This document shows, one piece after another, positions 23,044 through 35,761 of a DNA stretch of 62,208 nt; the stretch's first letter is position 1, and the number at the start of each line of letters is the position of its first letter. The position numbers and the translations under genes are program-made. The notes beneath the pieces were generated by a model. The model was not told the origin of the DNA. It was given only the letters and a program-made list of their open reading frames with translations, and did not search any database. The stretch comes from Micractinium sp. NFX-FRZ (Eukaryota > Chlorophyta > Trebouxiophyceae > Chlorellales > Chlorellaceae): the NCBI GenBank assembly GCA_029339195.1, contig JAPTJF010000382.1, forward strand, positions 1 through 62,208. The letters run 5' to 3'.

Positions 23044-26000
23044 ATGGCCTCGGCGACCTTCCCGCAGGCGGCCTGCCCCGGTCTGAAGCTGGACGGCCTC
23101 CAGCTGGAGGACAGCAAGTGAGGATGCCTGTAGGGAGGGGGCGGAAAGGCGGGTGGCCGGCCATCTGCAACTCCAGGCAGTTAGAACCTGGCGCCTGCCG
23201 CGCCCCGCCGGTCAGGTCAACGCTCTTGTGGGGCGATCCTGTATCGTTGGCACCCGGGCCAGCTTGCATGCTTGGGAAGGCCTGGCCTGGCGTGCGCCCA
23301 CCGGCGGGCGCAGCCCAACGCGGAGTATCTTGCCGTAGCAGCGTCGGGGGCACATCCTCCGATCGCCCAGGGCCGCAGCGCGGCCAATGGCGCACAGGAT
23401 GGCTGGGACGGCGGGCGCTTTGACCGGGACCCCGTGCCGCCGCCGCTGCTGCTGCAGGTGTGCTGACGCCATTTGCTGCGACGTGGTGGCTGACAACTGC
23501 CCCACCATCTCTGGCGGCTCTTCTGCCGACAATGTGATGCTGGAGCTGGGCGTCATCGCCGGCCTGGAGGAGGGCGAGGCGGCGGGCCCGCTGTCCCCCA
23601 CCGCCGCCGCCGGCGCGGACGACCAGGGTGCTGCCGACGGCGCGGTGGCCGATGCCGCCGAGTCGGACAACGAGAGCGTGGGCAACGACGATGGCGCCGA
23701 GGATGTGCCGGCGCCCAAGTTCCGCAAGCTCTCCTGCTCTGAGCCGCCCCCCTCCGTGCGGGTGAGGCAGCGGGGGCAGGATGCCGGGGCACGGCAGCGG
23801 GGTTGGCACAAGCGAGGGAGGGTGGACGTGTCCAGTGTGTCTGGCTGGCTGGTCCACTGCTTGCACCCCTGTTGCGCTGAAGTGCAGCCTTCGGGCCTGC
23901 CCGCCTGCCGCGGTGCCCCCTCCCCTGCTTCACCCCCGCTCTTGCCCAGTGCAGTCGAGCAAGTTTGCCGCCCCAGCACAGCCGCCCACTCCCTGGCGCC
24001 CGACCCGCCCCCGACACCCCAAGCCTGTGACCGACACCTCCCTTCTCGTTTCGTGCCTCCCCTCTGGCAGTCGGCGCTGCGCCCCGAGCTGCTGGTGGCG
24101 CTCGAGGCGCGGGCGACCACCTTCCTGCCGCCCCCCGCCCCCGGCAAGGGCGGCCCCGCCGCTGCGGCCGCAGCGGTGGAGGACTTCTGCCGCAAGACCA
24201 TCGCCGCCGAGCAGACCGAGGACAACTTCTATGTGTGAGTTTAGAAACCCATGTGTGTTTCCAGGAGCGGGCGGATAGGAGAATGCATTTGGATGCCGTT
24301 GGCGGGGTGGCGCGCCTGTAGTGCTGTCCATGCACCGACGGCTTGCTGGGCTGCGGTAGATGTGCCCCTTTGACACGCCTGGTGCTGCCGCCCTTCCTGT
24401 CTAAGCACACCCAATGCTTCATTTTCCCTCCTAAAACTGGCCCCACTCTGGCACCCCTTCTTACACCGGCCCCACCCTGGCACTCATTTTCTCTCACTGC
24501 AGTTACAACCTGGCCATTGTCGAGCGCCTGTACCACGCCTGGACTGGCATGATGCCGCGTGTGCACCCCTGCTACGCGGTCAAGTGCAACCCCGACGAGG
24601 GCCTGCTGGCTGTGCTGGCCGCCATGGGCGCCGGCTTTGACTGCGCCAGCGAGGCGGAGATTGCGCAGGTGCTGGCGCTGGGCGTGACCCCCGACCGCAT
24701 CGTGTACGCGCACCCCTGCAAGCCGCCCAAGCAGATCCGCTGGGCGCAGCAGCACGGCGTGGACCTGACCACCGTGGACACCGAGTCGGAGATGCACAAG
24801 GTGGGGAGGAGGGGGTGCTGGTGGATGCAGCAGGTTGGTGGATGACATAGGGTTGAGGAGAAAGCGGAGGAGAAAGCGGGTGGGAAGGCGGGCCCTGGAA
24901 CAGGCACGGGCGAGGAGCCAGCATGTTGTGTGGAAGCCTGCTTGCTTGCTTGGCTGCCTGCGCTGCCTGCTTGCCTTGTGTCCGTGCCAGTGTGTGCACG
25001 TCAGTGACTGGAAGGCTCACGAGGTGCGGCCCCTGCTGTCCCTGCCGTCCTGCAGATGGCCGCGTTCCACCCCGACAGCGGCATGCTGCTGCGCATCCGC
25101 GCCGATGACCCCGCTGCCCGCTGCCAGCTGGGCAACAAGGTGAGGGGGGTGCGTGGCAACCGCCCTGCAGCTGCGCCCTGTTCTGGTGTGCACAAAATGT
25201 CCAGCAGGCTTGTTGAGGGCTGGGAGCCCCTGCGGCCTTGACCAGTCAATAACTCACCGCCCTGCTGCAGTATGGCGCCGAGCTGGCCACCGTGCCGCAC
25301 CTGCTGGAGGTGGCTCGCTCCCTGGGGCTGTCTGTGCGCGGCGTCTCCTTCCACGTCGGCTCCGGGGCCAAGAACCCCGCCGCCTTTGTGGCCGCCATCG
25401 AGGCCGCACGCCAGGTCAGCACGCCCCCTGGCTCTCGCCCCGCCCACCTGCAACTGGCTGCCTGCCCGCCGGCCTGCCTGGCCTGATGGAACCCACCATC
25501 TCCGCATACTGCCCGCATGCCTGCGTTCCTGTCCTCTGGCCGCTAGGCACCCTGCATGCGCATCCCCATGTGTGCTTGGCACTGACCCCCGCCATCTGCT
25601 GCCTTCCCTCCCCGCCCCTCCCGCCCTCCCACAGGTGTTTGACCTGGGCCTGGCCCTGGGCTTTGACATGGACACCCTGGACCTGGGCGGCGGCTTCTGC
25701 GGCGGCGACTTTGACGCCGCGGGGCAGGTGGACCTGGGGGGCGTGCCTGCCGCCATCAACGCAGCGCTGGACGCGCACTTCCCCGCCGACGGTGAGTGAG
25801 GCCCCGGGGTGTTGGTTGAGGATGAGGTGGGAGGTGCTCTTGGCACGTCCGGCTTGGCTGGAAAGGCGCCATGCTATGCACCAGCCCCTGTGTGCACTCC
25901 AAATGTCTTGTGTGCATGCGCCCACTCCTCTGCCTCCCCCTCATGTCCCCCCTATCATTCCTGCTCTCCCCCGCTGCAGGCAAGCTGCGCGTGATTGCTG

Positions 26001-26783
26001 AGCCGGGGCGCTACTTCGCCGAGGCCTTTGCCACCTACGCCTGCTTCATCAACGGGTGGCGGGGGCGCAGCCAGGGCGAGGCCCAGGAGCAGGCCTACGA
26101 CTACTACATCACCGACGGCCTCTACGGCGCCATGAACTGGTGAGTTCACAGGGCTCGCAGCCAGGGCACGGCAGTGATGCCAGCATGGAGCTGGCGTTGG
26201 GGGCGCTGTGCTGCGCTTGACTGGCGGCAACGTTGCGGCCGCGCCCTGCCTTGCCCGGCTGGCACGCCCCTCACTCCCATGCCTCGCCCGTTTGCTCACC
26301 TCCCCGTGCCCTCCGCTTCCCCCCCCGACCGCAGCATGGTGTACGACCACGCTGAGCTGGCGCCGCGCGCGCTGCGCTCCCCCCTGCTGCCCCCCGTGGC
26401 GGCTGCCGAGGAGGAGGCCCTCTTCCCCACCACCCTGTTTGGCCCCACCTGCGACGGCCTGGACACCGTGGTGCGCGACGTCCCCATGCCCCGCCTGCGC
26501 AACGGCGACTTTGTGCTGTTCAGCCGGTGAGTGCGGGGGCGGGCCGGTGCATGCCCGACGTGTAGTGGCGTGCACATGTGCTACGGGGAGTGTTGAGCTT
26601 CTGGCTGCAGCAGGCAGGGCTACAGTGGAGGCTCCCACCACAGGCAAGCTTACATCTTCCCTGCCCTGTTTGCCTGTCCTCCCTCCCTGCAGGTTCGGCG
26701 CCTACACCGCCGCCGGCGCCGTCAACTTCAACGGCTTTGGCGTGGACCAGCAGTCGGTGCGCAAGCACTACGTCTACTGCTGA
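23044..26783 (+). CDS. ODC: Ornithine decarboxylase (PLP-dependent, fold type III)
   Basis: Converts ornithine to putrescine, the entry step of polyamine synthesis. Ten exons: 23044-23117, 23457-23760, 24071-24234, 24503-24800, 25056-25139, 25271-25414, 25635-25791, 25980-26139, 26335-26526, 26693-26783; 555 residues in frame. The PLP lysine is in [11 protein letters not shown]. Next come [32 protein letters not shown] (PLP phosphate loop) and EPGRYF. The partner-subunit active-site cysteine lies in GPTCDGLD and the substrate-contacting Asp in [11 protein letters not shown], the pattern of ODC rather than arginine or diaminopimelate decarboxylase. It ends [11 protein letters not shown], like other ODCs. 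Residues about 45-125 form an acidic Ala/Asp/Gly-rich insert absent from animal enzymes. The enzyme should be a homodimer with shared active sites. A TGTAA at 27673-27677 may end the transcript. Confidence 0.97.
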
Positions 26784-28599
26784 GCCGGCACGCCACTTCG
26801 TCAGGTGCCGGCACAATAGGGGTCGCCAGTATCACTGGCGCCCACCATGCTCTCTCTCCGCCCCAAGGCCTCGGCTCCAGGCTGCCAGCGGCCAGCGCAG
26901 GCCAGGGACCCCCGCCTGCGCTGCCCCGCGGCCCCAGCCAACCCTAACCCTCCCCTCAGCACAGCAGCATTAACAAATGACCCCGCACTGCCCCCTCAAG
27001 CGCGGGGCTGCACCGGCCCACTAAGGCCGGCAGCACCCCCTCCCCTCGGCCCACGCTCCTCCCAAACGAATTGAACTGGCGCTTCACCCGGCCTTCGAAG
27101 TCCTTCCTTACACTTCCTTACACCATTCCCCTTCCCCCCTCATGCCTACCACGCCAGCACTGCTCTTCACCTGCCCGCCCCGCCATCGGCCCATCCAAAC
27201 ACATGACTGTCTGCTTGCTCGATCCCCCTTTGATTGGTCATTCTTACCCATCACCACCAACGTCCCTTCCAGCCTGACCCCAGCATTATTTGCACCAAAC
27301 AAACCAAAAAATTGGGGGCTGCCTGGTGCCCCGCCACCCCCGCAGACCTGCTGCTCCTCCAGCGGTCTGGGCATTTGATGCCCTCCCCAGCAATGAGTTC
27401 CGTCCCTGCTAGTCGTCCCTCCTCCCTGTCCCCTTTCTCAAGTGTCCCTGCCCACTTGTCTCCCGAAAGCTTCACCTCCACCCCCCTTGCGCGCCCCGCC
27501 GGCGCTGGCCCCCCTGGCGCCAGCGGGGCCTCACTGCCTCACTGCAGCCTCCCCGATGTTTTTCCCATCAGCCAGCCTCGGCGCAGAGTGTTCTGCCCAC
27601 GTGGGGCGTGTGTGTTCTGCCCTGCCGTGACCCGTCCCCCCATCTCCACCTTGAATCGGCATTATAATCCTGTAAAAGATCGCAGATTGTCGTGCACTTC
27701 GTCTGCACCAGAGGTCAGCAAAAGCCTGCTTACACACGGGCGTGAGGTCTCGATGGCGGCAGGCAGGGAGGCAGCGGGAGATGCCACGGTTGGAAGCAGC
27801 GGACAAAGGGAGTGCGGCGAGGAGGAGAACGGCAAAGGCAGGAGCAGGAAAGGCAAATTCTGAAGACTCGATGTTGTTCAGTGCCAAGGAGAAATGCTGA
27901 GCCAGGAGAGGAGGCTGGCTGGCTGCCCGGGCAGGGAGGTGACGTGGCAAAGGGCAGGGGTCTGCCCATGCGGGGCCAGCGGTCCCATGCCTGCGCTGCA
28001 CGACGCTGCTAAGCACACACGGCTGGCTGCGCATGCCTGCCTGCCGAGTGCGTGCATAGCCTGGGGTTGCAGGCAACAAACAGCCGCCAGCCAGCGCTTC
28101 TCATCTGCCCCCCACAGCCATGGTCATGTGTGTTGGGGTGTTGGCGTTGGAGCGGCGCTGCAGCGGTGACCGGGGGCTCCTGGCCCCGCCCGGCGGCACG
28201 CCCTCTGCCACCTTGCCAGCTCCGTTCATGTCTGCAGGGCGTCGGCAGGCAGCCAGGGGCAGGCGGGGTGGGCTGCTGTGCCAGGCGCGCCACGAGGGCA
28301 GGTCACTGCCTGAGCCCACTGGCGCTGCCTTCCCTCCGCAGAAGCCCGGCCTTCGCACCATCGGACACTGTGGAGGTCAGCACCGCTGTCGCCGGCGCCG
28401 CCATGGCTGCAGCAGCGGCCAGCGAGCGGGGCGACCGGGCGTCAGCACCGCAGGTGGGTGCGTGTGCGCGCGGGGCCGCCGCTGCCGCCAGCGCTGCTGC
28501 AGCCTGCGCGGCGGCGGCGGCGGCCCGCTGCGCAGCGGTGCGTCGGGCGCCCGCTGCATTGCGGTGTGGCTGCGCCCACCACCCCAGCCACACAACAGT
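26784..28599. other. Convergent 3' region between ODC and the sugar-nucleotide transporter
   Basis: A 1.8-kb stretch without a supported gene. TGTAA at 27673-27677 (plus) and TTACA at 27730-27734 (minus) are candidate poly(A) signals for the two converging transcripts. The part 28370-28600 is Ala-coding in several frames and may hold a last transporter exon that I could not define. Confidence 0.4.
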
Positions 28600-30802
28600 T
28601 CAGCACGCTTGCAGCAAAGGATGGGCGGCAGGCAGCAGGCAGCGCAACAACACAACTGCACCGGACTCACCGTTCAGCGACAGATTTGATTGAATCGGCA
28701 GAAGCTTGGCGGCCGCAGCGCTGCGCGCCTCGCTCAGCTTGATCTGGCTGTACCTGCGGCCCAGGGGCAGTGTTTGGAAGTACACATTGGCACCGGAGGC
28801 AGTGCAAGATGGGGGCAGAGCAGCAGGGCACATGTGGGTGAGTGGGAGGCAAGCAACTTGCCAAGCCATGTCCGGGAGGCAGGACGAAGACCCAGCAGCC
28901 ACACGTGACACGCAGCACCCGCACCGGGCCCTGAAACACAACACACCGCCCTATGATGGCCCCCTGTGACCACAAGGATGCCGGCACCAGCTGGCCTCAG
29001 CAGTCTACATGCCAGCCGAGCCGCGACACGTGCCAGCCAGCAAACGTGACATTTACAAGTGGGGAATAATGATTACGGTCTTTTGTTGCTCACCAGATGA
29101 TGCCCCCCATGGCCGCCATGATGCCTGCCGCCTTCTTGGGAGGCATGGTGTCCCCAAAGAAGGCCACCCCCCCGCTCAGGATGAGCACCGTCTTGACGTG
29201 CCCCACCACGTTGTACGTCAGGCTGCTGGTGGCACCAATCACCTGCGGGGGGCAGCGGCACCAGGCGGAGCGTGAAAAGGCGGAGCAAGGCTGCGTGGGA
29301 GCGCGTGCGTTCGTGTGGTGCAGGCAGTGGGGCAGTGCGCAGCAGCGGGCAAAGACCAGCGGCGCCCTGCTGGCTGCCCGCCCTGCTGCCCTTTCCCCTC
29401 CCACGATGCCCCCAGAGCATGCAGGCAGGCAGCGCCCGCTGCCCTCCCCGCTGCCCTGCACCACCCGCTGGACGCTCTCTGCCCGCCCGCCCCTCCAGCC
29501 TCATCTCACCAGGAAGGTGGACAGGTTGACCAGCAGGCCCAGCACGCTGCTGATGGCAATTGCCACCACGCTGCCGGGCGTGTACACATACCCCAGCAGG
29601 CTGCCAGGCGCGCGCTCCATCCACCCCATGGGCTCACAGATGGGCACCAGAATGGCCAGCAGGCCCGCCGCCAGCGGCACATACTGGTGCAGTAGCTGCA
29701 TGCTGCCCAGCCCCAGCTCCTTCTGCTTGCTGCCCGCCCAGATCTGGTACAGCGCCGTGGCTCCGACTGACCCAAAGCCGGCGCCCAGGCCTGCCAGGTT
29801 GGACGAAATCTGGGGGTCTGTGATGGTGGCCAGCCCCACGCCCAGGCAGACAACCAGCACCGAGGCGGTCACCCGGGGGGTGGCCTTCTTGCCGTACCAG
29901 AAGTAGTCAATGGCCAGCACAGCAGGGGCAACTGCGGGGGCGGAGGGTGGGCAAGAGAGCGAGGGATGGTGAGGATGGTGGCTTGATGCTGGCCTGCCCC
30001 GTGCCCCATCTGTTTGACAGCGGCGCTGCCATGCTTGTACACGATGCACTACCCTCTTGCCCGCACCCCTGCACCCTTGTGAGGGGAGGCCCACCCGCGA
30101 TCTTGGTGATCTGGTAGAAGCCCACTGGGTTGATGTTGAGGTTGAGGTTGCAGAGCACGATGTAGCCCACGTAGGCGGCAGCCAGGGGCAGCAGCTTGGA
30201 TTTGGGCACCTCCTTGGGCTCAAACATGCGCGCCTGCAGACAGACGGGCGCAGGTGCGGGTTCGAGCAGTTGGCTGGGGCGAGCGACGACGGGCAATGCG
30301 CAGTTCCGAGCAGAGCGGTTTGCTGCACCTGCCCCGTGATCCAGGAACAGCGTGGCAGAGCGGGACAGCGGAGCATACAAACGGGGCACGGCAGCACAGC
30401 GGCTACGCCGGCACATGGGGCGCGGGCGCGGGCATACGGGGCGCAGACCACAGCTGCGGCGCCTCCCAGAACTCGTGGCTCCTCACCCGCAGGAAGCCTT
30501 GCATGCCCACTACCGTGGTGCATGTGTGGATGAGCGTGAGGGCATAGGTGAAGTGGAAGTTGAAGATGCTGAACACTGCACCAGGGGACGGGTGAGCGGC
30601 AGCCATCAGCAGGCAGCACCCAGCAGAGTGTGGGCGGAGCAAGGGCGGCAGCACCCACGAACGCCAGCGCCAGGCTTCGCAGCAGAAAGCAAGCCAGGCG
30701 TCTACGTGCACACGCTTTCGCACCTGTTTTGTTGGCAAACACGATTCCCGTGGCCGAAGCAATGTTGAGGAGGCCTGAACCGAAGCACGCAAACGGGCAC
30801 AC
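28600..30802 (-). CDS. Nucleotide-sugar transporter of the DMT/NST family (UDP-rhamnose/UDP-galactose transporter-like)
   Basis: Multi-pass Golgi-type antiporter exchanging a UDP-sugar for a nucleoside monophosphate. Minus-strand exons: 30802-30724, 30575-30487, 30233-30095, 29931-29510, 29242-29094, then 28753 to a donor-like site at 28671 or read-through to a stop at 28600 (343 residues). It begins LLNIASATGIVFANK (first helix), then FNFHFTYALTLIHT, YIVLCNLNLNINPVGFYQI, VAPAVLAIDYFWYGKK, VTASVLVVCLGVGLATITD, and SSLTYNVVGHVKTVLILSGG with FFGDTMPPKKAAGIMAAMGG. NLNLNINPVGFYQITK and the GHVKTV pair (the KT motif) are shared with the plant URGT and related NST-KT clade. The exact sugar cannot be read from sequence. 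The start at 30802 gives only nine residues before the first helix. The C-terminus is uncertain, because AAC-G at 28671 is followed by a good gtgagt donor. Confidence 0.85.
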
Positions 30803-32217
30803 AACGGGGGCGGCGCTCAGCCACGTATGCTCCCTGCCGGCTCAGTGCATGAGGCCGGTCTTTGAGGCGTGTTCCAGGAATGAGTCATGTGGAGGCATAA
30901 CGCGGAACAGACAACAGCAAGCTGCAGAGGTCGTGCTGCTGGCTGGCACGCTGCTGCTGGCTGGCTGGCGGGGGTGGCAGCCGCCACTGGCAGCAAGTGC
31001 GGGCCAGGACAGAGGGTACAGTGCGCCAAGCGCTTCCCCGCGCGTGCTGCTGTTGCTGGCTCCCGCGCGCGATCAAGCTCACCATATAGGAGTGGCGCTA
31101 GGGCGGCAGGCACGGCCATAGCGCCGGTGCCGCCTCCAGGCGTCCGTGCGGCCCACGCCCTGCCCTCTGGCTGCCAGGAGTCCCCTGTTCAATCACAGAC
31201 CCGCAGATGGGTAACTGCGTGCTAAGCTGGTCCTCTGTCTGAGGCAGGATGGTGTTGGAGGCTGCAGTGGCCTCAGGGTGCCCCAAAGGTGGCTGATTGC
31301 AGCCAGCAACTGCGGAAGTAAAGAAGCGGCGTGGCGGAAGCGGGATCGGGGCAAATGCGCTGGAAAGGGTTCAAAACGTCGCCCAAGTTTACAAGCACCT
31401 ACTCCGGTTGCCCTTTTTTGTGCACACAAAGGCTCCTCCTCAATGCTTGTTAGTTTGGGAGGAATGCTCATTCATCGCCCAGTGCGGGGAAGGACACACT
31501 GCTGTTCCCTCCCATGTGAGGTGACGGTGCTCCCATGGGCGGCAGCTGCCGCCGCCTGCGATACTGGCAGCGCAGCAGTCTCCTTGCTCTTGCTTTTAGG
31601 TACGGTTGAACCCGCGGGCTCCCTCCTAAACCACGGATTCAACAAAGATCAAGATACTTGGTTTGTTGCAAAGCGGCAGCACGGGCCTGGCCCAACGGCG
31701 CAAAATTTGTAAGGGGAAGAAGGCTAGCTGACTACAATCGCGATCACAGGGCAGTGCAGAAGAATATGTACATTGCTAACAGAAGATGATTGTTTGAAAG
31801 TGATGAGCGGTCAAGGGCAAAACGAGTGATCCTTGACCAGCGGCCAGCTGTCTATGTGCCGCCAGCAACGGCTGCTCGCCGGCGCAGCAGAGGCGCGAGG
31901 CGCAGCCAGCTGTCACGGTCCAGGCGGCACAGCACCGCGGCCCCTGCTGCCGCGGCAGGCCGGCCCGCAGGCGACGCCGCCTTTGAAAACAGGCTGACTT
32001 CATGGCTGGAGTACCGTGCTTCTGCCTCTGCAGGCGGGGGAACAGACGACAGTTACGAGGCGGTGGTTAGGCGGCGGTTTGGGCGCGTCTGTCCCCGGGG
32101 CGCATGCAACTGGCTGAGGGTGTGCGCAAGGCAGAGCGAGCGCAAAGGGTGAAGTTGCAAGGGCACAGCGACAAAGCAGCGGCAGAGCGGCGTGCAGCGG
32201 AGGCAGGGCGAGGGAGG
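30803..32217. other. Region between the VPS13 3' end and the transporter start
   Basis: Both flanking genes are on the minus strand, so this holds the VPS13 3' UTR and the transporter promoter. No conserved frame was recognised on either strand. TTACA at 31387-31391 (TGTAA on minus) is the first plausible poly(A) signal for VPS13 that I noticed, about 830 bases past its stop. Confidence 0.4.
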
Positions 32218-35200
32218 CTAGAGCGTGGCAGCTGTACACGCACGCGCACCTGTCTGTGCCAGCGGCAGCACCAGTACTGCCTCCAATCCCCCCGCGCTGA
32301 ACAGCACCGCTGCCTGCTCTGTGAGCAGCAGAACCGGCTGCTGCAGGGCAAAGCCGCGTGCAAAGTGTGCGCTGCGCAGCCCCTCAGCGCCCTGCAGCAC
32401 GGTTGCCGACTGCAGCGGTGCGTGGCCCACGTAGCGGCCCAGCACCCAGGAGGTGGCTGCTGAGCTGGCGGGTGCTGAGCTGGCGGCACTGGCGCTGCCA
32501 GCCACTAAGACGAAGTGGCCCAGCAGAGCTGGGTGCTGCATCAGGCGTGAGGCCGCCGCCACAACAGGCGCCGCCGCTGCCGGTATATCGCCTGCGGCTG
32601 GCGCGGCCATGTCGCCAGCCCCGCCCGCACCACCGGCCAGCAGGAAGCGGCCGGAGCGCCGCTGCTGTGGCACGTGCACAACGCCGGCTGAACTTGCCAG
32701 GCCTGCGCTCACAGAGCCCACCAGATCCAGAGCACCGCTGCAGGGAGAGAGGGCACAAGGTGGGGGCATGATTTGGGCGGATGAGGGATGTCCAGGGAAC
32801 AGGCAGGCAGCTTGCAGGAAAGGAAGGCATTGAGCAGCCACAGCCTGGGAGGTAGCTGCGGTGCCCTTTATTGAAAAAGCACAGGATGGGCATGCAGGCA
32901 TGCAGGCCAGGCACACAAATAAGCTCAGGTGCACAAGCCGAGCTCGCTTTGCCTGTCGGCAAGGCCTGCCACTCGCACCAGGCCGTGCCAATCTCCCCCC
33001 CTCGCCCAGCACACATGTTGTTGTAATCAGGGGCAGTCACACAAAGGGGGACACGCCTCACCTGACGGGCAGTCCCACCACCCCCAGCAGGCCGCGCCCG
33101 ATGCCTCCCAGCACGCCGCTGCCGCTGCTGTAGCCCTGGAGAGGGGCCCGCACTACCCCGGTGATCCCGGCTGCCACGCCCTCAGCCAGCCCAGCCAGGC
33201 CCTGCAGCAAACACCAAGAGCAGGTGGGGCAACATAATTCAGCTGAGCGAACAAGTGGGGGGAGCAACACGAGGGGGGAGCGCAGAGCGGGCGGCAGGGG
33301 CGCCACGCCACGCAGCCCTCACGACCGCGGGAGGAGTGGCAGCCCAGCGCACGCACGCCAGCCAGGCGCCGGTGGCCCACTACCCACAGGGAAGGTACTG
33401 GCTGGCGGATCCAGCAGCCTGGAAGGTGCACCGCGGGGCATGCATTTGAGCACAAGTTTGTGTGTATGCAATGGAAGATTCGATGGGACACCTAGCAGAC
33501 GCCACCCACCTGAGTGACACCATGGCCCAGGTGCGAGGGCGGCGGGCGGTGCGCCAGCGCGCCGGCGCCGGCGCCCACCGCCCCGCCGCCTGCCGCGCCG
33601 CTGCGCAGCGTAACTGCCGAGTCGACGGCCCGGGAGAAGGCCTGGCTGAAGCCGCTGATGCTGGTGAGAGTCCAGCCTGGCGGGGGGGAAGAGCAGCAGG
33701 CACCCATGTAAAGGTTGTGGGTTTGTGGAATTTTAGGAGTGGGGCAGGGCAGGGGTGCGGCAGAGGTGTGGGCGGGGAGGCGGGGTGGTCGGCACCGACA
33801 GGAGGAGCAGACTGGGTTGAGCGGGATCCAGGGCGGTACATGGGCAGCATAGCGGCAGTCCAGGGGCAGCACGGCATGCTGCCCCAGGCTGCTGCCGACT
33901 GCAACGCCTTGCTAGGTGGCTCCCGCGATACTCCCAGGCTGCTGCCGACGCTCTGGCGCTGTACACCCGCGTGCAGGAAAGAAACACCAAAACGACACAC
34001 AAAAGGAAACTGGAACAGACACTGCCACCACGCACCCAGTGTGTGCCTGACCATGCTGCTGCTAGCGCTGTGCAGTGAGGCCAGCATGCAAAGCAGCATG
34101 AAAGAAACACCATATGCACATAGTTCCACTTACCCAGCGTGTGCCTGACCAGGGACACCGAGCCCTGGCCCACACCAGAAATAAACTGGGCCAGGCTCTG
34201 GTTCTGCAGGGCCGCCAGGGGCAGACCAATGAAGTCGGCCACCCCCGCCCGCACAGACTGCACCAGGCCGGTGGGGTTGAAGAGGAGCGAGAGGGAGCCG
34301 AGCACCTGCAGGCGGGGCAGGGGCGGGGGGAAAGGGGTGTTCTAGGGGGGTTGTTCCGTCGATCCCATGTATGTAGCGGCAGCACAGAGGGAGCCAGGCA
34401 CCTGCAGGCAGGGCAGGGCGGGGGCGGGGCCGCGCATGGAGTGAGGGGGAGGCTGCCAGTGCAGAGCAGGACAGTCCTGAGGGACCCAGGGCTGAGGAGT
34501 GCACCCTGCGCATGCAAGCACAAGAGCCAACACTTGCCCGCCGTGATTTGGCACCGTTCCTTCTTCTACAGTTCCGAGCGGCGCAAGCATGGCTGTTGGT
34601 GCAGGCAGGCGTCCACCCATGCTCCCCACTGTCGTGCTGCCGGGGGATCCCTCTCCTGGTCCTTGCCTGCTCACCCTGAAGCAAGCCTGGACTAGCCACC
34701 CACCCACCCACCTGTGGCGCGTTCAGTACCGCCTCGGCCACTCCGTGCGCCATGAGGCCCCGCACCAGGATGTGGGGCCTGCACGCACAGGGCAGGGGGA
34801 GGAGGGGTGGGGTGATGCACCGGGTTGCATGCTTTCAAGGATAGGGTCAGAGCAGCTAGGGCAGGGGAGGGCATGTGGTGGGGTGGGACGCCGGGCGGCA
34901 TGCTACCAGGAGCCATGAACCCGGAACAAGGGGAGGGCCACACAGGCAAGGCGGGCTTGAGCAAAGCAGCAAAGGGCCCGCACTGTGTCCGCACTCATAC
35001 CACCCGCGTGCCGTCTGACAGGCCAGGGCCTGCGCTGTGTTGGGGGGCACCTTACAGGCCTGGGCACCTGCTGGCGCTATGCCAGGGCGCTCCCGGTGCG
35101 CCTGCCCCTCTACGGGCAAGCCGAAATCATTCAGTCGGTTCAAAGCCAAAGGCAAGGGTTGGCAAACAAACTCAAAACTTGCCTTCCGCTAACACTCACC

Positions 35201-35730
35201 CACCTGAAGTGCACGTCGTGTGCTGCAATGCGGCTGAGGGTGACGGGGGCGCGGTACGTGTCAACCGCCACCGGCACGCCCGCTGTGCCCGCTGCGATGT
35301 GGGCATCCAGCAGCAGCCGCACTGCAGGGGGGAGAGTGGAGGGTGGCCAGGCAGAGGGTGGTTGGCAGGCGGGTGGGGTTTGACAGACGCACAGAAAGGC
35401 AAGCGGGGCCGTGTGCCACGCGCGCAAACTGGCGTGGGCAGTACAGCCGGGCGAAGCCGCTGGCCAAGCGATCAGCAGCAGGGGCAGCAGGCCAACACGC
35501 ACACAACAACACTTGCACACCTGAGCACAGCTCATAGGCATTGGACACAAGCAGGGGCAATATGCAGCAGTACACGCAGCCACTGCCACGTGGCACGCAC
35601 CCGACTCCACGACTGCCTGCTCAATGTACAGCCGGCTGGCCGCCGCCCCCGCCGCCTCTGCCGCCAAAGTTTGCTGCAGCAGCTCCAGCTGTGGTGCATG
35701 GTGCTCTGCTGCTGCTGCTGCTGCTGCTGC

Positions 35731-35761
<31 letters not shown>

